From the NCBI RefSeq assembly GCF_947623445.1, contig NC_135241.1, positions 2,730,501 through 2,794,500 of the forward strand: DNA of 64,000 bases. The letters are read 5' to 3'. Position numbers and translations under genes: made by a program. This document shows positions 23,401 through 36,820 of the stretch, piece by piece. The DNA is from Clavelina lepadiformis. Taxonomy: Eukaryota > Chordata > Ascidiacea > Aplousobranchia > Clavelinidae. The number at the start of each line of letters is the position of its first letter. Position 1 is the stretch's first letter. The notes below the pieces were generated by a model, which saw only the letters and a program-made list of their open reading frames with translations, had not been told where the DNA came from and searched no databases.

Positions 23401-26400
23401 AATTTGCCTATATTAGCAAAGTTTTTTCTTCGCATGAGTTATTCTGCTTGTCAGTAACGGCATTTGCGTACAAAACAGCGTTTATTGTGCACTTCCAGAC
23501 CATCACACCTCTGCTGCGCTAAACCAACTTTGGCGCAACAATCCAGTTTGCGCGTCAACTGGATTAAATTCAAAATTGGATACAAGCGATATTGTCATTA
23601 CAGGTGTTGCATTGTTGCGTTAAGTCAATTTTCTAAGTGGACGTGTCAACTGTCAAGAATGCGAAGATTGTCCTATTTTAAAAATTCTTGCAGGTTTTGC
23701 AGCACTTTGCGTTTCCTTTGCATATTTCTAGTTTGTTAAGCTGCCTTGCAAATTAACAGCCAATAGAAATGGATTTTGTCTGGTTTCTAGTATGCAGTTC
23801 TACAATGGTAGTTCACGTATATCGGCACTCTTTCCATTCCCCCCTGAAGTGCCCAAATACGACGACTCTACCGTAATTGATATGAAAATTGCATGGGTGT
23901 ATATCGTGAAAAAAAGAATTGTTAAAATTACGCGCACACAAGAAATGAACTCGCACTGGGTATTTCTTTTTATCTGCTGTTGTTTGCAATTTTGTAGTCA
24001 ACAAAAACAAAACGTAATCAGTTGCAACACGTTTTATCTTTGCCTGTAAACACGACGTATGGTTACTCTACTAATGGTCGGTTTTTACGCACCTGATGCC
24101 CATTTTACAGTCCATTAAAGACGGGCAGTCGAACGGAAGGAGAAGATCTTGCATTCTTGTGTATTTCTCGGCCGAACACTCGACGATACCGTGAAATGTT
24201 GGGGCGAAATTTCGCAGGACTGGATCGTCGGATATGCTTCTAAGGCAATCCGCTTCACGCTCGCAGAATTTTTTAAGAATACAACCTTCGTCTCCGGGCT
24301 GAAAATTTCCTGCATAGAAATATATAAATATATAATATATCTATATATATGCAAATTTGGTACACGCTGAATAGAGTAACAAGGTACACGCTGAATACTC
24401 AACAAGTTTTCGTCGAGAACGGGACACGGCTAAGAAAGCAGCTTGGCGCAAACTACAGTATAAACACATGCCATTTATAGATGTAAGTCCGGAGATGAGT
24501 TTTAAGTAGTTCAAGTATTAGTCAGCGCATTAATGCTTAAAGTAATCTGGGCAATTTTAGGTACTGTAGTTATAGTCAATTATACGAAATTAACTATGTC
24601 ACAACTGCCTCTCTTTATCACACCTTTATATGGTGTAAGAGATTGTACCATGGACGGTGTTGTGAAGCATTTGTGATTAAGTCGTCCTAAGATAGAATCT
24701 CAGCCAAGGAGTTATTATTCCGTGGTTATTATTATCTAATACTGACCTGCGTGGCCAGCCAATTGCACCCATGGATACTTCTTCTTAAACGACTGCATAA
24801 AGGGTGACCATATCACCATCCGTCTTATCTTGGTCCATGAACTTTGCTGTAAAAGAAGGTTTACATCTAATGAATTTTTTGATCTCATTCTTAATCCTAA
24901 TCCTCGAATAATCAAAGTCCCAGCAGCAAAAGTTTGGCGATTTCTTCTGTTTTATTCAATTTGTCATATTAATGCCTAAACTAACCCAGGGTTCTAAATT
25001 ATGCTAAAATATTTTATTTATTTATTTACAGATTTTAAATGTTGTACCGATATACCCTGTGTAGTGGAACTATCCAACGGTATGTAATTATATCTGTATT
25101 TGTAAAATAATTATATCTGTAAAGACTTTAAAAGTAAGAAGTATATGTAGTATTAGATCATCTATTTTAGTATAAAAGTACAGTACATATAAATGTGTAG
25201 AAGGGAAAAGTCTGCTACATCAATATCAATGTCCAATAAAGGAAGCATGAGCAATTAAAAACAGTTGACATGACTATTTTGGGGACCATATATGTAACAA
25301 TTTTCACTCTACTAAATCAGGTTTTCCTCTGTATTACAGACATCTACTAATATGCAGTGTGAGTCTTGCCTTGTATCAAGAAAATGTATTGACAATAACT
25401 GATGTACAAACATCTAGGATGGAAGCAACACTGAAAAATACCACCACAATAGACGAAAACGAAGCAAACACCCATCATGAGGTTATAGTCATGTGTAAAA
25501 TTATCACTATTTCTTCAAAACGTACCACAACATCACAAGTCAAACTGCGTCAATTGAGCATGCAAAGCCACATGACTCATAAAGTTAACATAAAGAAGAC
25601 AGGATGTTCCTATGACGCATGATTCTTCATAGATAACTTGGCAGACATAGTAAGAGTAACAAGTATTTAGATTTATTTAGTATTTAAAAAAGAACAAGTA
25701 TTTATAGGCAAGAAACGATAGTAGCTGGGGAAAATATCACACACAATTAAGATTCTACATATAACACTCTAATACAGCTTTGTAACAAAAAACTCTAATT
25801 CAAATTTTCTGCCTTTACAAATTGTAGCTATTATGTTTGTACATAAAACTACACCTGTTTTCCCTTCAAGTTGCAACAAATCTAGACGTTTTTCTCTATC
25901 ACAAAAGTCAAAAGACAGAAGATGACTTTTGAAGAACCACTGTACTTATTTTCTGGGGATAAAACATTGGTGTTAAACCAGGCATGGCCATAACAAACAG
26001 AAGATGGCATCGCGGTGCTATATATAGGTTTATGGCGGAACAATGTAGGTTACTTTAGCTAAATCTTTCAATCTTGGGAGTAAAAAAAAATTCAGACGGC
26101 TAACCAAGAATGTCAAAACACTGAAAGCCTTTAACTCTCACAGAGATTATGCTTTGCTACAATCCCAGTTTGTTATCTTATTTCCATTCGTTGTGATGTC
26201 ATTGGGCTTTTATGCAGAGTCAACTTATTAGAAATCTTAAAAAGGGTATCAACAAACCATAAAAGTTATACATCCATAGAAAAAAGGTTAAGTCGTAAAT
26301 GTGAAATGTGTATAAATAGTGACTAACAAACAAGTCTTTCTAGCTTATACAATCTAAATTATTGTTCAATTCACTTTGTGCGTCAATAGTTAAGCAAATA

Positions 26401-29362
26401 TTTAACCTCAGTCCTTTGTCAAAAATTGGCTTCCTCATCTATCCTACTAATATGTTCTAACGGAAATTTTAGTCTCCTGTCAGCAATTTCCTTCTCACAT
26501 GCATTTTAAGCTGAGACATGAAATCTGTCTTGTGCAATCGCTTACAAAAATAACAGTCTGCAACCATTGTGGCTTAAGTCGTCAAACTTTTCGTTGATCA
26601 CATTTTGTCTAAGTTTAGATAATAACGTAAAGGCAACGCAATAAAATATCAAAATTACATAAGCCCTTCAAATTTCACCATTTCATGATAATTTGCATTA
26701 ACAGCTAATAAACTGCTATTATAATCTTTAAAGTTAGTTCTGCCTTGAAGTGTATAAAAAAAAACTCACAACATTGAGTGTACGTGTACTGTGTCAGTGA
26801 AATATTTACAAATTAATACCATAAGGTGGTCAGTGGTTGTAGTATCTAGCAACACCAAATAAACAAATAAATCACCAAACAGAAAACTTTATCAGTAATT
26901 CAAACTAAGATTGAAAATGGTGTCTTTGTACAGAAGAGTTAATATATTAATACACAATATGTTTTATCCTGATGCAACAACTTATACCAACTTAACACTG
27001 ATGTATATAATTGTTTTGTGCTTTCAAAGTAAGAAAACTGCAGAGTTCATCACAAAACTTATACTAACGTCATATCCTTTCAAGCAGAAAGCACAAATTC
27101 AGCAACAGAAACTGCTCAAGCGTAAAAGGAAATATATATAAAGAGAATGAAAGCCAGCGAGCAGAGTATTACACAATACACAAGTCCTATATCAATAACA
27201 CATTATAATGAGAGCAAATTGCAACCTTTGATGAGTTTATAAATAGCAAGAAGTGATTATAACTCACCAAATAGTATTCCATTTGAACTAGGGCTACAAG
27301 ACAACTGTTATCTGATGTTCTGTAACTGGGATTACATGCATTGAACTTACAATCTGACATAAATATTGTATAATTTTCAGTCTCTATCTTGGCAGCAAAA
27401 CTAGCTAACATACAGGAAGCAACTGTAATTAGACACTGCCACACTCACAGTAACAATTAATTACAACCTATGGACCTGTCTGTAGGTTCATCATATGTTT
27501 AACCAGTACGACAGCTATCAATAAGTTATGGATCTTGGATAGTAAAAACTGTTCACACAGAAGTCTTTTAAGACGTCATTAATTCAGACACAGAGCACGT
27601 TTCTTCTATAAGCAATGTTTGACATCGCAATCACGCTAATGGACATCCATTCATTTCAAATGCTATCGTTTAAGCTGTAATTAAGTTTATTATGAAACCA
27701 AGGCACACGTCACATGACAACAATTAAAGGACAACCCGCTAAATTTATCAACCAACAAACATGCACATAACAACACATATAGTTAATGATTAGCCATATC
27801 ATGATAATTATTTAAAGGTCAATGACAGACTCAAGAAAGTACATGTTTTCAGTTTCTTTAATTAATGACAAGTCTATGGAAGCTACATAATCTACCACTT
27901 CAGTATAAATTACATTATATATGTTAAAAATTATAGTCATTTCATAAGTTATATACTTACAGCTTTCGCCTTGCTGTTTCTTCGAGAAACAGTGCTGTGT
28001 GTTGACCCATCTTCACTGCTTGCAAAATCTTCCTCTGATTCCTCAAAGGACAATGACGACCTAAGAAAGTTAGGCATGCATTTATTATTATGTTAATATC
28101 ATCTGTTAATAAATATGTGCATCAACGCATACACCTTTTTTTAGATTAAAAGAAACTCAAGAGAATTAGTTTTAGCTATGTTTAATCCCGATACACTGTT
28201 TTCTCACATTTTTACCGTTGAAATATAATTGTAAAGTTATTTAGCTCTAATTATTACGTAACCAGCTCAATTGATCTTAATTTTCACCAATTTTTTACCT
28301 CAAAGAGAAATTTCTCGAAAACGAACTTTTTCTGCTCACTGAATCTCCCTCCACCTGCAAGTTACCACTTGATTCATCTGTACTCACTTGTGCATCAGTG
28401 GTAACATCCGAAGCCAGTGATGAAGATGACGAAAATGGTGAAACACTTCTGTGAGGTAAGCACAAAGACAAGGAAGATATGGAACCGTGTGAAAGTTCTT
28501 CTTGCGAAGATGCTGAAATTCCAGTGCTGTTATCTTCATTATCCATTGCAGTGTCATTATCACTGAACAGCATAGGATGGTTATCATCTTGTGGCATACT
28601 ATTAACTGATTCCATGCATGACCCGTAGGCGCTATCGCAACTTCGTCTCGGACTTAGCAGTTGATGTCCGTTGGCTGAGTTTGTCAAGTCTGTATCACTG
28701 TTGATGTTTTGGTGTTCGTTCAAACAAATACCAAGATAAGTATAACTTGGGACAGGAGATTCTAATCTCCCATTTAAGTGATTGGTGTCACTTTGTAGTT
28801 CTTCAGATTCAGGAAACAAAAGCAAGTCAGGAGACAAATTACCTTCAAACAAACAGCTGTCCCTTCCTGTACTGTCGCTTAAGATTAATGTGGGAATACT
28901 AGAACCACGACAGGCTTTCCGCTTGCCTCTCAGTTGGCAATGGTTGCCAGAGCTATCCCCAAATGTGTTCAGAACGCTGTCGGACTTAGTTCTCTTTTTA
29001 TGTCTTTCATGGTCTGGTACAGGTTGACCACTCAAACTGCTAGTAGTCTCACAGTCAGTGTTATCCTGGTCTGCGATGTTCTGCGTGGTAGAATAATTTT
29101 GTGTTACACCTTCTGCATTAGTAGATGTGCATAAAGCGGTGCTGTGCAATTCCGGACCATCATTTGACACATCAGCTTCCTGTGAGCAAAGGACTTTGGT
29201 ATTACAAGAATGCAGCGTCACTGCGATATGGCAATCACCATTGCTTTGCAATGGTTCTGTTGGTTTGTTTGGTGTAATAGCTGCATTTAAAGCCACACAA
29301 TGCACACTCTTGTAATTGTGCAGAGGTGTATAGCCTGTTGTTTGTATATCTTTACTAGTCAT
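14451..29362 (-). CDS. Inositol-trisphosphate 3-kinase (ITPKA/B/C family)
   Basis: Phosphorylates Ins(1,4,5)P3 to Ins(1,3,4,5)P4 in the cytosol, ending the calcium-release signal. Coding exons (minus): 29362-28299, 28060-27961, 24846-24747, 24291-24093, 21930-21876, 21699-21550, 18852-18751, 16926-16855, 15302-15166, 14778-14451; phases agree and give 768 residues. Residues 1-388 are Ser/Thr/Asp-rich with candidate basophilic phosphosites (RKSS, RRNS). Residues ~389-421 ([22 protein letters not shown]) match the calmodulin-binding segment. The catalytic domain shows the kinase signature PSLMDCKMG near 480, [24 protein letters not shown] near 617 and IDFGKT near 634, then EGNREDGYL. An Asn/Asp/Val-rich tail of about 80 residues follows, unlike vertebrate paralogues. 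The acceptor of exon 24291 was chosen for frame; a stronger-looking site 7 bp upstream would break it. A splice acceptor at 29385-29386 before the ATG indicates an upstream leader exon or trans-splice site. Confidence 0.92.
24359..24397 (+). repeat. Short direct repeat next to a TA-rich run
   Basis: The 15-bp word 'ggtacacgctgaata' occurs at 24359-24373 and 24383-24397, just after a TA-dinucleotide-rich stretch (24318-24350). It lies in an ITPK intron upstream of the exon at 24291. Confidence 0.6.
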
Positions 29363-29769
29363 AACACAACTACATTCAGATAACCTAAAAAAATTATTTT
29401 ACATCGCATTTGAAACATGCAAATGTGATGAAACACAGGAACTCCTGCACAAAACACATATTAATATCTAACAGAGAATTTTTCCAACTGGACCTATACC
29501 TATTAACACATTGTTTATACAAAATGATTTTGGAAAGAGTTTTGCAATTTTACAAAAAAAATCATACATTGGAATTTATCACTAGTGAGCGGTAACCTAC
29601 ATGTCAAACACTATATTGTTTGCTTTACTACAACAGCAAATAGTAAATAAACAACAGAGTAATCGAGATGATAAGGACATATGTGTTTGCTTCATAACAA
29701 TATTTGGGTAATGACCTAAAACCTGTTAGGGACATAAATAAATTTGGAGGTTTCTTCAACTATATAGAC

Positions 29770-30132
29770 CAGGGGTGGCCAGACCTGCTTCATGCTCGAG
29801 CCGCATATAACAAATTCCAGTTTTAAAAGAGCCACAACACAAACACAATAAAAAACACGAATTTATTCACTCACAAAGAAGTGTAGCTACTGATAAACAT
29901 TAGTGCTGCGTGGTGATACTATGAGTCTCCAACTGGGCTTCACCAACTCTTTTTGCAATTATTAGTATAACCATAACCAAGACTTAAAACTAGGTCAGCC
30001 CTGCCCAGATTGTTTCATAATCTGATCAAACAACTCGTCTAGACCGGGAAAACTGCATGTCTAATTCATCAATGCAAATTCATTAAAGAGCCGCAATCAA
30101 AGGCTCAAAGAGCCGCAGTTTGGCCACCCCTG
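29770..30132. mobile_element. hAT-type MITE, 363 bp, with intact 8-bp target duplication
   Basis: The left end CAGGGGTGGCCAGAC and the right end GGCCACCCCTG are inverted repeats. The flanks carry an identical 8-bp direct repeat ATATAGAC (29762-29769 and 30133-30140). Internal 'gagccgca' words near both ends are typical of short hAT derivatives. No transposase is encoded. A decayed relative is at 36152-36355. Position: about 400 bp upstream of the first ITPK coding exon, so it could lie in the leader intron or promoter. Confidence 0.9.
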
Positions 30133-32140
30133 ATATAGACTATCTTCACACATTCCAACTTGTTACTCGTAAAATCCTTTATCTGTATACACAAGTATAG
30201 ATACCAGTAACAGTAAGTATTAAAAATTATGCTACAATCTGTAGGATTATTCTGATGAATCTTTCAGCAGTCTTGTCAATAAAATGACTTCTCCCTGAAT
30301 AAAGTTAACGAGTTCAGTAAAGATTTAAACACAATTCAGATATGATTTCTGTTCTATAGCAATATTTTAGTACTATCTATCTCAACCAGATTTCTCATAT
30401 CCTTTTTCTAATGTGATACAACTTTTTGTGGAAAATACGGATGCAAATACAGAACATCAAGCGAGAATCTGACACAAAGCTCCACCACACTGTCATGAAT
30501 AATGATGAATCACCAGTATAGTATGACACATCAATACCACCAAATATCTCATGACCTAGTTATATTTGGTTAAAAACAAACCAAGCTTTAAATAGCTTTT
30601 TAGTTTTTTATTTATTCATCCCTAGGATATCCATCTCAAGGCAGTAATCAGCTTAATGAGCTGAATTTCTGTACAAAAATGTCAACAGAAAATCGATGCC
30701 TTGTGATGAACACTGGGAAATGTAAATTGCAGTATGACAACTGGAAAATTAGTTAGACTCAAACTCATTTCGTTATCTAATTAATAAGCATGGCACAGCA
30801 CCGCTACATTATTACAGCAACAAACTGCATCACATAAGACTTATTATAGGAATGGAAACTGTCTAGAGAATATCACTTCTAAATATGAAAAAATTACTGT
30901 GAAGCTCCAAGCTTCAATCCAATTTTTGGTAAACAAAAGACGCAGACTACAGTCACACGACATTTGTAGCACTAAAAGAAAAAAACAAAGATGAGAAAAT
31001 GTAAGTCTACAACTTGTACTTCACATGGTATGCAATTAACTCTCACAAAAGTTCAATGCTTGCACTTTAGTCCAACAACATGGCCCCAGGCATTTATAAA
31101 CAATTGACCATTAGCAGGATTTGCACAGATCATCTCGTACGTATGTTGAGTTTGATATGTGTAAGTTCAACTAAAGTATTCCAACAAATAACTGAATAAA
31201 CTGGTTTAGGTGAACAACACTGCATCGCCTACCAAGTCATTCTAACCTACCAGGAAATTTACGGTGTTCAGTATAATTAGCCTTGTAGCGAAATAACAAT
31301 AAAAACTAACAAACATATTAGCACGATAAAAAAACAAGAGTAATCTATCACTACAAACATGCCTCATACCACACATGGTTACAGAAACAAACAGCGTAAG
31401 GTCAAAAGGTACATCAACATTAATTACTATGACTAGATCCCACTCTGTACTTGGGTCTCTTGCATACTTTTGCATTCCAACTTGAAGGTGTGAATGGAAT
31501 GAAGTTATGAGGTAATAAAAACAACTTACGACATAATAGTTCCTCAATGCTCAATCTGATAAGGGAGTCCATGGTGGAAAGTATGAAACCTGCACACACA
31601 AGGTTCATCAACATGCACAACAAACTTTCTATCTTCAAGCCGATTTATAATAAATAATCAAAAAAAAACTAGTCACTTGAATGCCAATTTATAACAAATA
31701 AAGATTTGAGGCTTCAGTGCACGTCATCAAGCCAAAATTCGTGGCTTTTCATAAACAAGTTTTTGTCAAATATTTTCATACTTTGCAATCACGCCCGACA
31801 TTTGATACAAATGTAATTGTTGGCAATTCTGCTAAAAGTGAAAACGCCTGTAACATGCCATCAAGTCAGTACGTCAAAATGGATAGCCTTATTATAGAAT
31901 ATAGCCTAGGCTAACAGTAACAGAACTAGGCCTACCTTAATTTTAAACTAGCTGTCACTTATCAGTTACCCTAGGCCTATACTTTAAACGTGGTCAAAAC
32001 ACCAACTTCTGATGGTAAAATATGTCCATATGCACAGGTGAGGATGTACAGATGGAAGCTTAACAACATGGACAAGTAAGTTATGCAGCACTTTTACAAA
32101 TTATAGGCTACATAAAGAGCTAGGCCTATTTGTTACTTGG

Positions 32141-32238
32141 GTCTACTGCAGAAGTATACAACCAAATGACGTCACAATTTGAGTAGCTGAGGTCTGACAT
32201 ACAAATACATCCTGTGGTTGTGCACTTCTGCATTAGAC
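32141..32238. mobile_element. Short inverted-repeat element, copy A (98 bp)
   Basis: The ends GTCTACTGCAGAAGTATAC and the complement of gtgcacttctgcattagac form near-perfect inverted repeats; the middle contains AATGACGTCAC. A second copy with the same interior ('gagtagctg', 'catcctgtggttgt') is at 54867-54966. Flanking TA dinucleotides suggest a TA target, as in Tc1/mariner-like MITEs, but with only two copies the true ends are uncertain. Confidence 0.7.
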
Positions 32239-33371
32239 TCCAATAGCCATTATACGCGTAATTAATTTTAATCCCCCGCGCACTTCGCAAACTTCCCAAT
32301 CTGGACCACATCATTCACATCTGGCAGTCTTGCCTAGCCTACAGGCTTAAACAGAACCCATGCTTCAAAAGACGTTACCAGAAAATATATTGAAACGAAT
32401 TTTTGTCTTGGCTATTTGGAACATCATCAAACTATAAATATTTCTGAGAAATATTGCTATTTTCGTAAACGAACAGCACAATGGAGATATGTTCATTTGA
32501 CTGACAAACTACGGTAAAAAGTTAAAAACCGACTTTGGATAGGTCGTCATCTTCCTTCTGTTTCCCGAAAGACCAACAGCGCCCGCGTGTTCTGATATTT
32601 GATCTGTATTTCTAATTATTCGCCATTGACTACGCACTACGGAGAGCGAAAATATTCGTGTTAACCTGGTCATAGCGAAACTTAGCAACAAATGCGCTCA
32701 CAAACAATCAACGAGCAGGAAAAAAGCGGCAAAGCCCGGAAGCTTAAAACCTGCTAAGTGTTAACTGTTCTACACTAACTAACTATATTTCCCGATGTTT
32801 TACTGTAAGATAAGAAGGCTGGCAGCAATGTTACTCTATTAACTAGATTTCTATGATCTTTGGTTGGCAGTGTTTGCAGCATTCTTTCGCTCCCTGCAGT
32901 CAATGATAAACAAATAAAATAAATAAAAATAAAATACAGCGGTACTATAACGTCGATATGTCGGCAACATCACCAAACCCAACAAATGCTTACGTTGACA
33001 AAACAAAATTATTGACTTTAAACATTAACTAAAACAAAAAAGTTTTTAATTAATTGAATTAATTTTTTACAGAGCACAGAGACTTTAAACATGAGTGTCG
33101 AAACCGTGAAGTGAATACTCGGTAGGCCGAATTGGGTAAAAATGCCAAAATCGGTTTTCGGCTGAATTTATTACAAGATGAAAATAAATGTAAAAAATAC
33201 TGAACCAATAAATCACACCTAATAATATTCTCTGAGTTAAAGCAGTGCTACTTGGGCAATGCAGGCAAAGATAAAAATGATGGCAATTTTAGATGCAGCA
33301 TGTCATTCGAATCGAGAGTGAACTGTATGTGCGCAAGTTTGCTGAACCTGAAGTATACATTTGTGCATCCA

Positions 33372-33416
33372 ATCAAAGAGATTTAAACATGTAACTGGTG
33401 TTTAAATCTCTTTGAT
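33372..33416. repeat. Perfect 18-bp foldback
   Basis: An 18-bp arm at 33372-33389 (atcaaagagatttaaaca) is followed by a 9-base loop and its exact complement at 33399-33416. It lies downstream of TOMM40. It could be a transposon remnant, a hairpin RNA or a 3'-end element; no miRNA-like bulges are present. Confidence 0.85.
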
Positions 33417-34332
33417 CCAATGCAAGCTTGAACTGGTGTAGTGCGAAATAGCGACCCTGCCTCTTTGTGACGTAATAATTTCATCGTCTGATAAAACATT
33501 GACGCAGCAGAAAGCTTATCGTGAGCATAATCCATACAATTGGTAAAGACCAAGAATGTCACAAGCATATTCTTTTATGGAACTACTGTGTTTATAATTC
33601 CATGTATTATTTTTTTAAATGCAGTAAAACAACATACTGTACACTGCTCATGCCAACTATTATAAAAGTAAAGTTTAACCAACTATTTTAAACCACAAAC
33701 AACATATATTACGTCACGAAGGGAAGGGGTCAATATTTTGCACGACACTGGTAAAATACATTTTCCTAAAACCTAAACAGAGATCGTTTTCAACAGTGGT
33801 TCTACACCATGCTTTTTTTAAACATTGTTTGATCTTCAACAGTTTCAGATAAATAAAACGCACTTGAACGTTGCTTTTGCCGTTTTCAACCATCATTTAT
33901 TGTCAGAACTAAACCATTTATCAAGTTATTACTCGTACGTGTCACACAGTTTTAGTTCTGTTCGGTCTGTTTTTATGAGCTGACAACGCTACATTCAAGC
34001 GGTATGCCAATGACCACCAATTGTTAAAAGTACAAAGCAATTGGTAGAAAGGAATTTTATTTCAAATTAGTATCAGCAGATACGACAAACAACTGCTCTT
34101 TAACGAACTGCTGTTAAATGGTCGGTTATGACAAAAATTACCTATCGCTAATTTAGTAGCAGAGTTGCATTCCATGCACGGGGGGATTCCCACCACGCAT
34201 ACTTGCATAGAAAGCGCTAGGCAAGATACATTAGAATGTTACAAAGAACCAAATGCAAGCGTGGTGGAAAAACGGGCTTCGCTTCGGCGCTTCTGCTGTC
34301 CTTGGGTGTAAATAGTCAGTGATCAAAGCAAT

Positions 34333-36820
34333 TCAACCTAAAACAGCGCCGATTCCGCATGAAACTTTGTCTTTCTTAATATTGTACGATCCGGTCAATT
34401 GCAACGTGATTGGCAAAGGTAGAAGCTTCTTTTCTAGCGAGCTTCCGACTGTCCATTCCGACGTCATCATACCTAAGAATACACAAACACAAGTAAAACG
34501 TTTGCATTAAATCGATTTCTGGATAATCACTAGAACGGAAAATCAACAAAGCACTGAATTCACACCTTTAAATAACAAATTCATTTTTGGGAGATCAAAC
34601 TGGTATGCCAGAGTCGTTACACTTTCCATAGTTTTCAATGATGCTTCCATTTCAACTCCAACTTGGACATTTTCATTCGCTTTCCGATAAAAGCTGGTAT
34701 GAAGACCGGCCAAACCAAGTGTAGCAGCCAATTGCCAATCTTTAGCTAGAGAACAACTCTACAGAATGAGTTGCCTATCTTGATAGAAACTTAATATAGT
34801 TAGCAAAATATGGGGCAAAAAATGTTAGGTTTAAGATCAAAATCAAGCAAAAACTTCATAGAATGCATAGCATTTAAGCAAAATACTTTGATATCTTCCA
34901 GCGAGGGTAATCATTGCTTGTTGTCGATGTTTTGCTCTTTGAAACAATAATTCTGAACCCATCGCAAGTTTGGGGGTTATGGCTTGCAAGTAATGCACCA
35001 CTAACATTCCTGAAAAAGTGTAACGAACAACATTTTTGAAAAAATTTTCAGCAACGTATCGTAAACATAGATGCCGCATTTTATGTCTGAAGTGCATTAG
35101 TTTTCACAGCTAACTAGAAATATAGGATTTTGAGCAATCAAAAGGTTGATGAACACCTGTTCCTTCCAAGAGATTAGGGTCTGCCGTTACCATGGATATG
35201 CTTGCATCTTTCAATTGTATGTCTGCGCCAATTTGTAGAGACTGGAATTTAGATCCAGATGTCTAAAACAGGAAAAAACTTTAATAGACATCTATAGCAG
35301 TTGAGAAATAAGCTCAAAATGCTACAACTAGTACCTGGGCAATGCATTTAAGTTTAACAGGGGAAAAAATTTGATGTATAAATTGTGCTTGCAAGTCTCC
35401 TTCATTGCTCATTTCTCCAACCATAACTGGATAGGCCTAAACATATGCACATTAAAAGTGTATTACATTACAGAAACATCCACTGAGTGCTTGACTTACT
35501 AGTATGAATAACGAAACACAGGTTGCAATTTTGAAAAAACAGCAATACCAAAATGCAAAAAAAACATTGGGTTAAGGTGTATTAAAATCGTGCTTAAACA
35601 ATACAAACCTCTGTTGGAGATGGCTGCTTGCTCCCAACAAACGTTGACCCAAATTTATACGAAGACTTCTCGTTATTTAAGGTAACACTATGCTGGACCT
35701 AAAATTAATCATAAAAAATTATCAATTTCTTTCAAAATATTAAAGCACCAGTCGTCATCCATGCCACTGAGAACAACACACCTTCAGCTAATAGGTAAAA
35801 CAAACATACTACTCCAGCCTAAGGTTAACAAGCAGTTGAGATCATTTCATTGACAGTACCTGAAAGTGGGAACTGAGCCCCTTGTTTACAGTGAATTTGA
35901 TTCCATCAAAGGGCATTAAAGCAATATCTGCAACAGTAAACCTAACTTCAATTTTTGTTTTGCATTACTTGAAGTATTGCAGTAACCAAAAACGTGTGTA
36001 AATTTAAAATTTCAACTATCGCAAATGCTGATGGATTAATTATTTGACTCATAAACCAAATAAATTTTGGTGTGGAACTTCAGTGAACTAATATTGCTTA
36101 GTAACCACATGAAACAACTTGTTGATAAGCCCACTACGTGTACAAAATAGCACAGGGGTTTGCAAACTTGCTCAATGAAAGAGTCACTTGCAGAAAACTA
36201 CAAACAACAGGGAGCCGCAAAATCAGTAGTGTTTGTCAATTTGGTTATTATAATATAATATATAACAATATAATTAGTGGTCAACTTTGGATATTACTAT
36301 TCAGCTAGAAGAGCCATAACAAACATGTCGGCGAGCCGCAGTTCGCCCACCTTTGGTATATCACAACAAAGTTTTAGTAATCTACCTTTGCATGGTTTAT
36401 GCAATTCTTCAAAAGTGCCGAGGCCAATTCCCTTTCCTGTAGCTTTAGCATCACTGGTGCTTGGTGCCATTGGTTCTGCTGCCACCGGAATGGAAGGGGG
36501 TGTACTCTGGATGGTCGCAGATTGTGGTGGTGGTGGTGGTGGTGGCTCCACAGGCACGGTCGGAGGAGCAGACGATGGTGTAGTTGGAACAGCTACATTT
36601 GTAAATTTTTTATAGGCAAGTAAGCAAACTACTGGGGCTGGTGCTGCTTTTTACTGCACTGATTTTGTGCTTCCCCTTTTGCATAAAAACACTTGGATAT
36701 TGCAATAACATGAAAACAGTGGAGTAGCAAAGCAACACAGATCAATAAAGAGGGCACAGTACCTGTCTTGGAGGGTTCACTTGAACTCCATGGCCACGAA
36801 GCAGCTTGTGCATTACCCAT
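34333..36820 (-). CDS. TOM40, mitochondrial outer-membrane import pore
   Basis: The beta-barrel channel of the TOM complex, through which most nuclear-encoded proteins enter mitochondria. Exons (minus): 36820-36763, 36592-36386, 35927-35860, 35698-35609, 35436-35335, 35262-35157, 35009-34887, 34745-34566, 34472-34333 (stop TGA). Phases agree and give 357 residues, close to the 361 of human TOMM40. A Pro/Ala-rich N-terminal segment with a run of seven prolines precedes the family motifs: GTFEELHKPCK, VNKGLSSHFQ, KFGSTFVGSKQPSPTE, VVHYLQAITPKLAMGSELL, MITLAGRY, GLAGLHTSFYRK, QVGVEMEAS, FDLPKMNLLFKG, and the closing SSLEKKLLPLPITL..GIGAVLG strand corresponding to the sorting signal. The ATG at 36820 is followed by GGTAATGC, giving the short N terminus MGNAQAASWPW. 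The penultimate-exon donor (34566) and all acceptors are canonical gt/ag. Confidence 0.95.
36152..36355. mobile_element. Decayed hAT-type MITE in a TOMM40 intron
   Basis: The left end is CAGGGGTTTGCAAACTTG and the right end is GTTCGCCCACCTTTG, with internal 'gagccgca' words shared with the element at 29770. The 8-bp flanks match at only 5 of 8 positions (aaatagca/gtatatca), so it is older than the other two. It lies in the TOMM40 intron between 35927 and 36386. Confidence 0.65.

Larger units (their letters stand above)
29363..34332. other. ITPK upstream region and TOMM40 3' flank
   Basis: Both flanking genes are on the minus strand, so this interval holds the TOMM40 3' untranslated region (right side) and the ITPK promoter and leader (left side). 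No coding exon was supported. It contains a hAT MITE (29770-30132), a short inverted-repeat element (32141-32238) and an 18-bp perfect foldback (33372-33416). The remainder is AT-rich sequence with no recognised content. Confidence 0.5.

Noticed and set aside
36277-36623. Plus-strand glycine/tryptophan-rich frames
   Set aside because: They are antisense to the proline-rich second exon of TOMM40.
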